A program made the translations under genes and the position numbers. Positions 1 to 7,544 of a stretch of 40,900 nucleotides of DNA are shown piece by piece. A model generated the notes under the pieces. The model was given only the letters and a program-made list of their open reading frames with translations, was not told where the DNA came from and searched no databases. Position 1 is the first letter of the stretch. Every line of letters begins with the position of its first letter. The stretch is taken from positions 1 to 40,900 of the forward strand of contig PHEE01000019.1 in assembly GCA_002842855.1 (NCBI GenBank), written 5' to 3'. This stretch comes from Alphaproteobacteria bacterium HGW-Alphaproteobacteria-4 (GTDB lineage: Bacteria; Pseudomonadota; Alphaproteobacteria; Rhodobacterales; Rhodobacteraceae).

Positions 1-894
1 CGCCGAATCGATACCGCCCGACAGGCCCAGCACCACCTTGGAAAACCCGGATTTTGCCAGGTAGTCCCTCAGCCCCAACACCATCGCGTGGTAATCCTGT
101 TCCCACGTGTCGGGTTGCGGTGCCAAGCGACCGGGCAGCACGCGCCAGCCTTCGGGGGTGCGCACGAAATCGACGTGCTCGACCACCTCTTCGAATGGCG
201 GCAATTGCAGCGCCAGCGCGCCGCCGGGGTTCAGCGCAAAACTGGCGCCGTCAAAAAGCTGGTCGTCCTGCCCGCCCACCGCGTTGAGGTAGATCAGCGG
301 CAGCCCGGTTTCGACCACCCGCGCCACCGCAACGTTCATCCGCAGATCGAGCTTGCCGCGCCGATAGGGCGAGCCATTGGGCACCAGCAAGATCTCGGCT
401 CCGGTCTCGGCAAGCGTTTCGGCCACGTCCTCATACCAGGCATCCTCGCAGACCGGCGTGCCGATGCGCAGTGGGCCAACGCGATAGGGGCCGGAAATCG
501 GGCCGGCGTCGAACAGCCGCACCTCGTCGAAAACGTCGCCGTTGGGGCGGTGATGCTTGAGCATCCGCGCCCCAACGCGGCCGCCTTGCAGCACCCACCA
601 CGCATTATAAAGGCCACTGTCGTCGGCAAAGGGCCCGCCGATGCCCAGTGCCGGGCCATCGGCGCAGTCGAGGGCAAGCCGCTGCATATGCGCCATTGCA
701 TCAGCCACGAAGGCGGGTTTCAGCACAAGGTCTTGCGTCTGGTAGCCGGTAAGAAACATCTCGGGCAGCGCCACCATCTGCGCCCCGGCATCGCGCCCGG
801 CAACCCACGCAGCGCGCGCCTTGGCGGCATTGGCGGCCAGCGCCCCCACGGTCGGGTTCAGTTGCGCGAGTGTCAGGCGAAAGCGGTCGGTCAA
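1..894 (-). CDS. nadE: Glutamine-dependent NAD+ synthetase, N-terminal part (cut by window edge)
   Basis: NadE makes NAD+ from nicotinate adenine dinucleotide, ATP and glutamine in the cytoplasm. The 298 codons visible cover the whole nitrilase-type glutaminase domain, with the expected Glu-Lys-Cys triad at E45 (in LPEMF), K113 (in MLKHHRPN) and C149 (in PVCEDAW). The window ends just inside the synthetase domain, at the ATP-pyrophosphatase P-loop SGGIDSA (residues 292-298). The start is TTG at 892-894: an in-frame TAA lies at 928-930 with no ATG between, and GGAG sits about nine bases upstream, so TTG is the only good candidate. The family is usually about 550 residues, so roughly half is missing to the left. 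It is divergent from the hydrolase gene at 1054. Identity is firm. Confidence 0.93.
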   Translation of the reverse strand, partial: MTDRFRLTLAQLNPTVGALAANAAKARAAWVAGRDAGAQMVALPEMFLTGYQTQDLVLKPAFVADAMAHMQRLALDCADGPALGIGGPFADDSGLYNAWWVLQGGRVGARMLKHHRPNGDVFDEVRLFDAGPISGPYRVGPLRIGTPVCEDAWYEDVAETLAETGAEILLVPNGSPYRRGKLDLRMNVAVARVVETGLPLIYLNAVGGQDDQLFDGASFALNPGGALALQLPPFEEVVEHVDFVRTPEGWRVLPGRLAPQPDTWEQDYHAMVLGLRDYLAKSGFSKVVLGLSGGIDSA

Positions 895-972
895 GGGCGC
901 GGCCTCCGGTGGGGTTCGGCCTTGGGTTTAGCAGAACGGCGCCCGAGCGGAAGCCCCGGCGGCAACGCCGCC

Positions 973-1001
973 TTGCCAGCCCGGACCCGGCACCCTAGGC
1001 T
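973..1001 (+). promoter_or_regulatory. Candidate sigma-70 promoter for the metallo-beta-lactamase-fold gene
   Basis: TTGCCA (973-978) and TAGGCT (996-1001) are separated by exactly 17 bases in the divergent gap between nadE and the gene at 1054. Transcription would begin near 1008, at the foot of the hairpin at 1005-1030. It is called by eye and the -10 is only a fair match. Confidence 0.4.
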
Positions 1002-1004
1002 TTC

Positions 1005-1030
1005 GCGGCATCCGCACCCCCGGATGCCGC
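1005..1030 (+). promoter_or_regulatory. 10-bp perfect hairpin in the 5' leader
   Basis: GCGGCATCCG (1005-1014) pairs perfectly with CGGATGCCGC (1021-1030) across a six-base C-rich loop. No T-run follows. It ends 23 bases before the start codon at 1054, so it would lie at or close to the 5' end of the transcript. It may stabilise the message or act as a protein site; the sequence does not decide which. Confidence 0.45.
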
Positions 1031-1053
1031 CGTAACCGTGCACGGGAGCGCCC

Positions 1054-1902
1054 ATGAAGATCATTGTGCTTGGCACCGGCGGACCGCGCCCCGATCCGCG
1101 GCGCATGGCCTCGACCGTGTTGATCCGTCTTGGCGCCGAAAACATCCTGTTCGACGCCGGGCGCGGCGTGATGGTGCAAATGGCGCGGGCCGGGGTGCCA
1201 CTTGGGTCGCTGCGGCATGTGTTCCTTACCCACCACCATTTCGACCATATCGGCGACCTTTATGACGTGATGCTCAATTCCTGGCTTGCCGGGCGCCGCG
1301 AGGCGCTGGAAATCCGCGGCCCGCAAGAGACCGAAAGGCTGGTGCGGGTGCTGCAAACCGAGGTTTACGACAAGGACATTGCCTGGCGCGACCAGGGCGA
1401 GCCGACCTTCGGCGGCTGGGCGCCGGTGCTGGCGCAGGACATCGGCGCCGGCTCGGTGCTTGATACCGGGCACTGGCGGGTCAGCGCCGAGGTCGTCTCG
1501 CATGGCGACGGGCTCGACCTGTCGGCGCAATTGCGCGCCCGCTGGACCTGCCTTGGCTACCGCTTCGAGGCCGAAGGCAAGGTGGTTGCGATTTCCGGCG
1601 ATACCGTGCCCTGCCCCGGCCTTGCCCGGCTGGCCGATGGCGCCGACATCCTGGTGCAGTGCTGTTTTCTGGCCACCCCCGAGATCGAGGGCGAGCATTT
1701 CCGCCGCCTCGCACGGCACACCCTTGCCTGCGGTGACAGCGTGGGCCGCATAGCGGCGGCTGCCGGGGTCAAGACCCTGGTGCTTACCCACCACCGCCCG
1801 CGCAGCGACGATGCCATGCTTGCCGCGCTGGAGCGCGATGTGCGCGCCGACTTTCACGGGCGGCTGATTATCGCCGAGGATCTGACCGCGATCGAGCTGT
1901 GA
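1054..1902 (+). CDS. Metallo-beta-lactamase-fold hydrolase, RNase Z-like
   Basis: This is a 282-residue metal-dependent hydrolase of the metallo-beta-lactamase superfamily, closest in layout to the RNase Z / arylsulfatase-like group. It opens with the GTGGPRPDP strand. The metal-binding motif THHHFDH is at residues 59-65, a further His at 149 (VSHGDG), the bridging Asp in SGDT at 181-183, and the last His in THHRP at 245-246. These give a complete two-metal site. There is no signal peptide, so it should be cytoplasmic. The ATG at 1054 follows GGGAG by about six bases. It stands alone, divergent from nadE and ahead of the MORN gene. The substrate cannot be told from sequence: tRNA 3' processing is possible, but many relatives act on small molecules. 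Confidence 0.85.
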   Translation: MKIIVLGTGGPRPDPRRMASTVLIRLGAENILFDAGRGVMVQMARAGVPLGSLRHVFLTHHHFDHIGDLYDVMLNSWLAGRREALEIRGPQETERLVRVLQTEVYDKDIAWRDQGEPTFGGWAPVLAQDIGAGSVLDTGHWRVSAEVVSHGDGLDLSAQLRARWTCLGYRFEAEGKVVAISGDTVPCPGLARLADGADILVQCCFLATPEIEGEHFRRLARHTLACGDSVGRIAAAAGVKTLVLTHHRPRSDDAMLAALERDVRADFHGRLIIAEDLTAIEL

Positions 1903-1936
1903 TCGCGCCGCAGGGCGCGGCCACCGCGCGAACGGC

Positions 1937-1964
1937 TTGTGGCGCCGCGCCCCAGCCCTTATCC
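1937..1964 (+). promoter_or_regulatory. Possible promoter for the MORN-repeat gene
   Basis: TTGTGG (1937-1942) and TTATCC (1959-1964) are 16 bases apart and lie 38 bases upstream of the ATG at 2003. Both boxes are imperfect and this is a low-confidence call by eye. Confidence 0.3.
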
Positions 1965-2002
1965 TGCCGCAACCGCCAGGCGGAATTATCGGACGAGGGC
2001 CA

Positions 2003-3454
2003 ATGAAACGCGCGCAGTTTGCAGGATTCGGGTTGGCGCTGGCGCTTGCGGCATCTGCCGCCACCGCACAGCAGGTGGTGACCAAGCAATACGAGGACGG
2101 CGGCTTTTACGAAGGCACCTTCAAGGATGGTGTGCAACACGGGTACGGCAGCTATCGGCTGACCAACGGCTACGAATATGTCGGCGACTGGGCAAATGGC
2201 GTGATCGAGGGCCAGGGCCGGGCGCGCTTTCCCAACGGGTCGGTCTATGAGGGCGCCTTTGTCGCGGGCAAGCCCGAGGGCAAGGGCCGCATCGTCTTTG
2301 CCGATGGCGCCAGCTACGAAGGCGATTGGGTCGCGGGCGAGATTACCGGCGAAGGTATCGCGATCTACGCCAACGGCACCAGTTACAGCGGCGGTTTCGT
2401 GAACGCCGTGCACAACGGCAAGGGCGAGATGCGCAGCGCCGATGGCTACGTCTATTCCGGCGACTGGGTGATGGGCGTCAAACAAGGCATCGGCACCATT
2501 ACCTACACCGACGGTTCGGTTTACGAAGGCCAGATGGTGAACGGCCAGCGCGAAGGACAGGGGCGGCTGACCACCGCCGAGGGCATGATCTATGAAGGCG
2601 GCTGGCTGGCCGGGCAGATGAGCGGCGCCGGGCGGTTGACGCAGCCGGGCGGCGACGTGTTCGAAGGCACCATGCTCGATGGCAAGCGGTCGGGTCAGGG
2701 CAAGGTCACCTACGCCAACGGCGACATTTACGAAGGTGGTTTCGTCGCCGACCGCCGCCACGGACAAGGCGTGTTTCGCGGCACCGACGGCTATCTCTAT
2801 GAAGGCGCTTGGGTTGAGGGGCGGATCGAGGGCGAAGGCCGCGTGGTCTACCCCGACGGCACCGTTTACGACGGCGAGTTTGTCGCCGATCAGCCCGAGG
2901 GGCAGGGCCGCATCACCTACCCTGACGGGTCCATCTATGAAGGCGGCTGGGTTGGCGGCGTGATCGAGGGGCGTGGTGTCGCCATCTACGCCAACGGCAT
3001 GACCTACGAGGGCGAATTTCTTGCCGGGCGCAACCATGGCCAGGGCCGCATGAGCTACCCCGATGGCTACACCTACGAGGGTGCGTGGGAAAACGGGCAG
3101 CGCCATGGCCTTGGCCGCGCGGTCTATGCCAACGGGTCGGTGTACGAAGGCGGCTTTGTGCAGGGCCTGCGCGAAGGCAAGGGCACGCTGACCACACCCG
3201 CTGGCTACCGCTACGAGGGCGATTGGGTGGCCGGGCTTTCTGATGGGCAAGGCATCGCGACCTACCCCGAAGGCGACGTTTACGAAGGCGGCTTTGTGGC
3301 GGGCAAACGGCAGGGCACCGGTGTCATGCGCTACCGCTCGGGCAGCGTGATCGAAGGCGTGTGGCGCGAGGATGCGCCGGTGGCGGGTGTCGCCGAGCCA
3401 CCCGATGCCGCACCGCCTTCGGCCCCCGAAGCCCCCGCCGTGCCAGCAAACTAG
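2003..3454 (+). CDS. Secreted MORN-repeat protein with 19 repeats
   Basis: The protein has 483 residues. It starts with a signal peptide (basic MKR, then a hydrophobic Ala/Leu stretch to about residue 22, probable cleavage after ATA or ATAQ), so it should reach the periplasm or beyond. From residue 31 it is almost wholly MORN repeats, 23 residues each, with the recurrent core xxGxxYEGxWxxGxxxGxGxxxY: 18 full repeats to residue 444 and a 19th partial one. A short Pro/Ala-rich tail ends it. MORN repeats form elongated beta-hairpin arrays and are linked in other proteins to membrane or lipid contact; no enzymatic domain is present here. The start at 2003 is preferred over an upstream in-frame start because GAGG precedes it and it gives the signal peptide. 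Function is unknown. Confidence 0.85.
   Translation: MKRAQFAGFGLALALAASAATAQQVVTKQYEDGGFYEGTFKDGVQHGYGSYRLTNGYEYVGDWANGVIEGQGRARFPNGSVYEGAFVAGKPEGKGRIVFADGASYEGDWVAGEITGEGIAIYANGTSYSGGFVNAVHNGKGEMRSADGYVYSGDWVMGVKQGIGTITYTDGSVYEGQMVNGQREGQGRLTTAEGMIYEGGWLAGQMSGAGRLTQPGGDVFEGTMLDGKRSGQGKVTYANGDIYEGGFVADRRHGQGVFRGTDGYLYEGAWVEGRIEGEGRVVYPDGTVYDGEFVADQPEGQGRITYPDGSIYEGGWVGGVIEGRGVAIYANGMTYEGEFLAGRNHGQGRMSYPDGYTYEGAWENGQRHGLGRAVYANGSVYEGGFVQGLREGKGTLTTPAGYRYEGDWVAGLSDGQGIATYPEGDVYEGGFVAGKRQGTGVMRYRSGSVIEGVWREDAPVAGVAEPPDAAPPSAPEAPAVPAN
2093..3403 (+). repeat. 69-bp tandem array coding the MORN repeats
   Basis: The DNA has an 18-fold tandem repeat of 69 bp (2093-3334), plus a partial unit from 3335. 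Units share blocks such as TACGAAGGCGGC and GGGCAGGGC but have diverged in sequence, so this is old protein-level duplication rather than a fresh satellite. The strict spacing, with no insertion or deletion between units, shows selection on the 23-residue period. Confidence 0.8.
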
Positions 3455-3468
3455 GCCAGCAAACCAGG

Positions 3469-3497
3469 CCATCGCCCGGCAATGGGCCAGGCGATGG
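3469..3497 (+). terminator. Weak hairpin after the MORN gene
   Basis: CCATCGCC (3469-3476) can pair with GGCGATGG (3490-3497) 15 bases past the stop codon. There is no T-run, so if it ends transcription it would not be a classical intrinsic terminator. Confidence 0.3.
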
Positions 3498-3611
3498 GCC
3501 CGCCTCCTTCACCCCCCATGTGCCGCACCGTTCCCCACGGGGGGGTGCGGGGTTGCGCGCCCGCATTCGCCTTGGACCGGAACCAGACTGTCGCCGTATC
3601 GGCCACTTGCA

Positions 3612-3633
3612 ACTAACTGACCAGTCAGTTAGT
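3612..3633. promoter_or_regulatory. 22-bp palindrome, probable TetR operator
   Basis: The arms ACTAACTGAC (3612-3621) and GTCAGTTAGT (3624-3633) are perfect inverted repeats around a CA centre. The site ends eight bases before the ATG of the tetR-family gene at 3642. Position, symmetry and length fit an autoregulatory operator of that repressor, which would control the whole four-gene efflux operon. This stretch is markedly A+T-rich against its surroundings. Confidence 0.75.
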
Positions 3634-3641
3634 AATCGCTT

Positions 3642-4310
3642 ATGAGCGAAGCTGACCCCGATTCCACTGCCACCGCCGGTGCGCCCAAGTTTCGCCGCCG
3701 CGCCGAGGCGCGCCCCGACGAGGTGCTCGACGCCGCCCTCGCGCTTTTTGTGGCGCAGGGCTATGGCCACACCACGGTGGACCAGATCGCGCGGCGCGCC
3801 GGGCTTTCGAAGGGCGCGGTCTACCTCTACTTCCCATCCAAGAAAGCCCTGCTTGAGGGGCTCGTGCGGCGCGCCATCGGGCCGGTGGCGGGGTTTGCCC
3901 AAGGAATGCCTGCGCACTTTCGCGGCGACCCCAGGCCGCTGATCGCGCGTTTTCTGCGCCTCGCCGCCGACGCTCTGACCGACCCGCATACGCTAGCGGT
4001 GCCCAAACTGGTGGTCCGCGAGGCGATGGCCGCGCCCGAGATTGCCCAGATCTACCGTGATGAGGTGCTGGCCCGCGCCCTGCCCGCGCTGCAAGCGCTG
4101 ATTGCGCAGGGTGTGGCCGGGGGCTTTATCCGCCGGGTTGACCCCGAAATGGCGGCGCGTTGCATCATGGGGCCACTGGTCGCCCATCTGCTGCTGTCCG
4201 AGGTGTTCGGCGTCATCCCCGAGGGCGGGCTGGCGCTTGACCGGCTGATCGAAACGCATCTGGCCATCCTCGATGCCGGGCTGGAACCAATGCTGGAGGG
4301 ACAACCATGA
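3642..4310 (+). CDS. TetR-family transcriptional repressor
   Basis: The protein has 222 residues. After a short charged tail, residues about 24-70 form the TetR helix-turn-helix: DAALALFVAQGYGHTTVDQI, then ARRAGLSKGAVYLYFPSKKA, with the typical KGAVYLYF recognition helix. The rest is an all-helical ligand-binding and dimer domain with no recognisable ligand signature. A perfect palindrome lies eight bases upstream. No clear Shine-Dalgarno precedes the ATG, and the transcript may start very close to it. Its stop overlaps the next start (ATGA, 4307-4310), so it is the first gene of a coupled tetR-hlyD-ABC-permease operon and probably represses it until a toxic ligand binds. Confidence 0.88.
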   Translation: MSEADPDSTATAGAPKFRRRAEARPDEVLDAALALFVAQGYGHTTVDQIARRAGLSKGAVYLYFPSKKALLEGLVRRAIGPVAGFAQGMPAHFRGDPRPLIARFLRLAADALTDPHTLAVPKLVVREAMAAPEIAQIYRDEVLARALPALQALIAQGVAGGFIRRVDPEMAARCIMGPLVAHLLLSEVFGVIPEGGLALDRLIETHLAILDAGLEPMLEGQP

Positions 4311-5257
4311 GCGCGATGCCGGGCTTTATCATCGGGTTGGTGGCGCTGGTATTTCCGGGGTTCGGCGCGCCCGACACAACGGGATATAACGGCTACATTG
4401 AGGCCGATTACCTCTATGTCGCGGCCACCAGTGCGGGTCGGCTAAGCGAAATCGCCGTTGCCGAAGGGGCTGCGGTGACGGCGGGGCAGCCACTGTTCCG
4501 GCTCGACGACAGCGCGCAGGCAGCGGCACTTTCGGCCGCACTGGCACAGGTAGCGGCGGCGGCGGCCAACCTCGACAACCTGCAAACCGGCGCCCGGCCC
4601 GAGGAAATCGCGGTGCTGCGCGCCGCCCGCGCCAGCGCCGAGGCGCAACGCCAGCTTGCCGCAAGCACACTCGACCGCTCGGAAAGGCTGATTGCCAGCG
4701 GCGCGGCAACCGCAGCACAGCTTGACGCACAGCGCGCCGCACTCGCCGCAGCCACGGCGCAGGTGGCACAGGCCGAGGCGCAGTTGGCGGTGGCCGAACT
4801 GCCCGCCCGCCCCGCGCAACGCGCCGCCGCCGAAGCCGCGCTTGAGGCGGCCGAGGCCGAGGCTGATCGCGCCCGCACTGCGCTGGCCGACCGTGCAGTG
4901 GCCGCCCCCGTTTCGGGCCGCGTCGAAAAGCTCTACTTTGACCCCGGCGAGGTCGCAGGCGTCGGCGCCCCGGTGCTGTCGATTCTTCCCGAAGGCCCGC
5001 TGACCGTGCTCTTTTTCGTGCCCGAGACCGACCGTCCGCGCCTGACCCCCGGCGCCAGCTTCCTCTTGTCGTGCGATACCTGCCCGCCCGGCCTTACCGC
5101 CACGCTCACGCGGCTTGCCGCAAGCCCGCAATACACCCCGCCCGTCATCTACAGCCGCGATGAGCGCACGCGGCTGGTCTACCGCGCCGAGGCCAGCCTT
5201 GCCGCAGGCGCTGGCCTGCAACCGGGCCAACCCGTCACGCTGACGCCCTGGCCATGA
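4307..5257 (+). CDS. HlyD-family periplasmic adaptor (membrane fusion) protein
   Basis: The protein has 316 residues. A single N-terminal hydrophobic segment (about residues 6-20) anchors or exports it. A first half-lipoyl segment follows (YIEADYLYVAATSAGRLSEIAVAEGAAV region), then a long Ala/Glu/Gln-rich coiled coil (about residues 70-190, with the hinge SERLIASGAAT), the second half-lipoyl strand (VAAPVSGRVEKLYFDPGEVV-like, about 198-218) and a beta-barrel. This is the layout of YbhG/HlyD adaptors that link an inner-membrane ABC exporter to an outer-membrane channel. No TolC-like gene is present in the window. Start and stop overlap both neighbours by ATGA, showing translational coupling. 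Confidence 0.87.
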   Translation: MSAMPGFIIGLVALVFPGFGAPDTTGYNGYIEADYLYVAATSAGRLSEIAVAEGAAVTAGQPLFRLDDSAQAAALSAALAQVAAAAANLDNLQTGARPEEIAVLRAARASAEAQRQLAASTLDRSERLIASGAATAAQLDAQRAALAAATAQVAQAEAQLAVAELPARPAQRAAAEAALEAAEAEADRARTALADRAVAAPVSGRVEKLYFDPGEVAGVGAPVLSILPEGPLTVLFFVPETDRPRLTPGASFLLSCDTCPPGLTATLTRLAASPQYTPPVIYSRDERTRLVYRAEASLAAGAGLQPGQPVTLTPWP

Positions 5258-6192
5258 CCGACGATCTCGTCATTTCGGTGCGCGGCATCACCAAGCGCTT
5301 TGGCGCCCGCACCGTGGTCGATCACTTCGACATGGACGTGCCCAAAGGCGCAATCTACGGCTTTCTTGGGCCAAACGGGTCGGGCAAGACCACCACCATC
5401 CGCATCATGTGCGGCCTTTTGACCGCAGATGAGGGCGACGGCACCTGCCTTGGCTACGACATCCGCACCGAGCCGCAGCGCATCAAGGAAAACGTCGGCT
5501 ACATGACGCAGCGGTTTTCGCTTTATGAAGACCTGACCATCCGCGAAAACCTCGATTTCGTCGGCCGTATGTATCGCATGAAGGGCCGCCGCGCGGCGGT
5601 AACCGAGGCGCTGGAGGAGCTGGGGCTTGCCGACCGCGCCGGGCAACTGGCGGGCACGCTGTCGGGCGGCTGGAAGCAGCGGCTGGCGCTGGCCGCCTGC
5701 ATGCTGCACAAGCCCGCGCTGCTGCTTCTGGATGAACCCACGGCAGGCGTTGACCCCAAGGCGCGGCGCGATTTCTGGGATGAAATACGACGGCTTTCGG
5801 CGGCGGGCGTAACCGTGCTCGTCTCGACCCATTACATGGATGAGGCGGTGCAGTGCGACCACATCGCCTATATCGCCTATGGCAAAAAGCTGATTTCAGG
5901 CCCGGCGCAGGAAATCCCCGGCATGATCGGCCTGCACACTTGGCGCGTGCAAGGCCCTGAGATCGGCGCGCTCGAGGCCGAGTTGCGCTCTACCCCCGGC
6001 GTCGGCCAGGTGGCGCGCTTTGGCGCGGTGCTGCATGTGTCGGGCACCGATGCGGTGGCGCTTGAGGCGGTGGCAAAGGCAGGCATGGCGCGCGGCCTGC
6101 ACCGCTGGCAAAAGAAAGAGGCCGAGCTTGAGGAAGCCTTCATCTACCTCATGGCAGGCGCCACCGACAATTTTTCGGGGAACGCCGCATGA
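5254..6192 (+). CDS. ABC transporter ATP-binding protein (YbhF-like, drug efflux)
   Basis: The 312-residue cytoplasmic ATPase carries all ABC motifs once: Walker A GPNGSGKTT (39-47), Q-loop near Q86, signature LSGGW (136-140), Walker B LLLLDE (156-161) and switch His H193 in STHYMDEA. The DrrA/CcmA-type layout, with a C-terminal extension after residue 230, matches ATPases paired with ABC-2 permeases. It has one nucleotide-binding domain; some YbhF proteins have two, so it should work as a homodimer with the permease encoded next. The coding region overlaps both neighbours by four bases. Confidence 0.9.
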   Translation: MTDDLVISVRGITKRFGARTVVDHFDMDVPKGAIYGFLGPNGSGKTTTIRIMCGLLTADEGDGTCLGYDIRTEPQRIKENVGYMTQRFSLYEDLTIRENLDFVGRMYRMKGRRAAVTEALEELGLADRAGQLAGTLSGGWKQRLALAACMLHKPALLLLDEPTAGVDPKARRDFWDEIRRLSAAGVTVLVSTHYMDEAVQCDHIAYIAYGKKLISGPAQEIPGMIGLHTWRVQGPEIGALEAELRSTPGVGQVARFGAVLHVSGTDAVALEAVAKAGMARGLHRWQKKEAELEEAFIYLMAGATDNFSGNAA

Positions 6193-7319
6193 GCTTTTCG
6201 CCCGCCCGCTTTTTTGCCGTGCTCGCCAAGGAATTCGTGCAGATGCGGCGCGACCGGGTGACATTCGCGCTGATGATCGGGGTGCCGATCATGCAATTGC
6301 TGATCTTCGGCTTTGCCATCAACACCGACCCCCGCCACCTGCCAACGCTGGTCGAAATGGCCGATAGCGGCCCGGTGGCGCGTGCCGTGGTTTCGGGCAT
6401 GCAGGCCTCGGGGTATTTTGAGGTGATCGGCACCGTCACCAGCGCCGCCGAAGGCGACCGCGCGCTGCGCGAGGGCAGCGCCAGTTTCGTGCTGGTGATC
6501 CCGCCGGGGTTTGAACGCGACGTGGCGCGCGGGCTTTCGCCCGACCTGTTGCTGTCGGTCGATGCGTCAGACCCCACCGCCGCCGCCGCCGCCGTCGGCG
6601 CGATGCCCGGCATTGCCGCCACCGCGATTGCCGAAACCCTTTCCGGTGCCACCGCCACCGCTGCCAAGTCACCCGACCCCTTCACCGTGACCGTGCACCG
6701 ACAGTATAACGCCGAGGGCAAGACCAGCACCAATATCGTGCCCGGCCTGCTGGCGATCATTCTGGCGATGACGATGGTGATGATTACCGCCGTTGCGATC
6801 GTGCGTGAAACCGAAAAGGGCACGATGGAGGCGCTGATCGCCACCCCGGTGCGCCCGGCCGAGGTGATGCTGGGCAAGATCATCCCCTATGTGCTGGTGG
6901 GCTATGTGCAGACGCTGGTGTTTCTGCTGGCGGCAAAGCTGCTGTTCGATGTGCCCTTCATCGGCAGCCGCCTCGCGTTCTTTCTGGGCTTCAACATCTA
7001 CATCGTTGTCAACCTCGCACTCGGTTTCCTGATTTCGACGCTGTCGCGCTCGCAAATGCAGGCGATGCAGATCTCGTTCTTCACGCTTTTGCCCTCAATC
7101 CTGCTGTCGGGCTTCATGTTCCCGTTCGCAGGGATGCCGGGCTGGGCGCAGGCGATCGGCACCGCAATTCCCGCCACGCACTTTCTGCGCCTGACCCGCA
7201 AGGTCATGCTCAAAGGCGCCGAAATCCGCGACATCGCGCCCGACATGGCGGCGATTGCAGTGATCATGGCGGTGATCGTGGTGGCCGCGCTGATGCGCTA
7301 TCGGCAGACGCTCGACTGA
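6189..7319 (+). CDS. ABC-2 type multidrug permease (YbhS/YbhR-like)
   Basis: The 376-residue inner-membrane protein has one N-terminal membrane helix (about 27-44, MIGVPIMQLLIFGFAI), a large periplasmic domain (about 45-180), and a C-terminal block of five helices from about residue 182 (GLLAIILAMTMVMITAVAIV onward). The signature VRETEKGTMEALIATPVRPAEVMLGK region between helices is diagnostic of the ABC-2 family. With the preceding ATPase it would form a homodimeric exporter feeding the HlyD adaptor. It is the last gene of the operon; leuA regulation begins 50 bases later, with no strong terminator seen between. Confidence 0.9.
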   Translation: MSFSPARFFAVLAKEFVQMRRDRVTFALMIGVPIMQLLIFGFAINTDPRHLPTLVEMADSGPVARAVVSGMQASGYFEVIGTVTSAAEGDRALREGSASFVLVIPPGFERDVARGLSPDLLLSVDASDPTAAAAAVGAMPGIAATAIAETLSGATATAAKSPDPFTVTVHRQYNAEGKTSTNIVPGLLAIILAMTMVMITAVAIVRETEKGTMEALIATPVRPAEVMLGKIIPYVLVGYVQTLVFLLAAKLLFDVPFIGSRLAFFLGFNIYIVVNLALGFLISTLSRSQMQAMQISFFTLLPSILLSGFMFPFAGMPGWAQAIGTAIPATHFLRLTRKVMLKGAEIRDIAPDMAAIAVIMAVIVVAALMRYRQTLD

Positions 7320-7354
7320 GGCGTTTTTGCGCTTTTCTTTTTCTGCGCCCTGCC

Positions 7355-7360
7355 TATAGT
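7355..7360 (+). promoter_or_regulatory. -10 box of the leuA leader transcript
   Basis: TATAGT lies nine bases before the leader-peptide ATG at 7369, in a pyrimidine-rich T-tract region (7325-7345). A TTTTCT at 7333-7338 is a 16-base-spaced but poor -35. Transcription from this box would start at about 7367, making the leader ORF leaderless or nearly so. Confidence 0.45.
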
Positions 7361-7368
7361 CCGCCCCC

Positions 7369-7470
7369 ATGACCTGCACGCGGCACCCTTTCATTGCCTG
7401 CCCTGCCCCGCACGACGCCCTGTCTTGCGCGCGCACTGCCCGTGGTCTGCTTCTTCTTGGTCGCGTCTGA
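7369..7470 (+). CDS. leuA leader peptide with four consecutive leucines
   Basis: This 33-residue ORF (starts MTCTRHPF, ends GLLLLGRV) has a run of four Leu codons, CTG CTT CTT CTT, at 7447-7458 (residues 27-30), four codons before its TGA. CTT is unusual in this G+C-rich genome, which mostly uses CTG and CTC, and fits a peptide tuned to sense charged tRNA-Leu. Six of its 33 residues are Cys or His, with no fold expected. It lies 74 bases ahead of leuA and overlaps the first arm of a set of alternative hairpins. No Shine-Dalgarno precedes it; a -10 box nine bases upstream suggests leaderless translation. Attenuation leaders of this kind are known for amino-acid operons of proteobacteria; assignment here is from sequence alone. 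Confidence 0.8.
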   Translation: MTCTRHPFIACPAPHDALSCARTARGLLLLGRV

Positions 7471-7538
7471 GCGTGCCTTTGGGTGCGACCGCTCGGACTG
7501 ATCAGCACCCCGAATGAAGCCAGTCCCTTCCCGAGAGA
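7459..7538 (+). promoter_or_regulatory. leuA attenuator: mutually exclusive hairpins overlapping the ribosome-binding site
   Basis: Three pairings compete. (1) GGTCGC (7459-7464) with GCGACC (7485-7490). (2) GGGTGC (7481-7486) with GCACCC (7505-7510). (3) CTC plus GGACTG (7492-7500) with CAGTCC (7521-7526) and GAG (7533-7535). Pairing 2 excludes both 1 and 3. A ribosome stalled on the Leu run would cover arm 1 and favour pairing 2, opening region 3. A ribosome at the stop codon would cover part of arm 2 and let hairpin 3 form. Hairpin 3 has no following T-run but its 3' arm overlaps GAGAGA (7533-7538), the leuA ribosome-binding site, so control may act on translation rather than by termination. 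The model is inferred by hand-pairing. Confidence 0.6.
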
Positions 7539-7544
7539 ACCAAA

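Noticed and set aside
2093..3403. Regular 69-bp repeat as a possible CRISPR or satellite array
   Set aside because: No identical repeats with unique spacers; the repeat is explained by the 23-residue MORN period.
1868..3472. 534-codon minus-strand open frame opposite the MORN gene
   Set aside because: It appears repetitive only because the coding strand is; no start signal and no family match by eye.
7320..7350. T-rich stretch after the ABC permease as an intrinsic terminator
   Set aside because: No stable stem precedes the T-runs; it is better read as part of the leuA promoter region.
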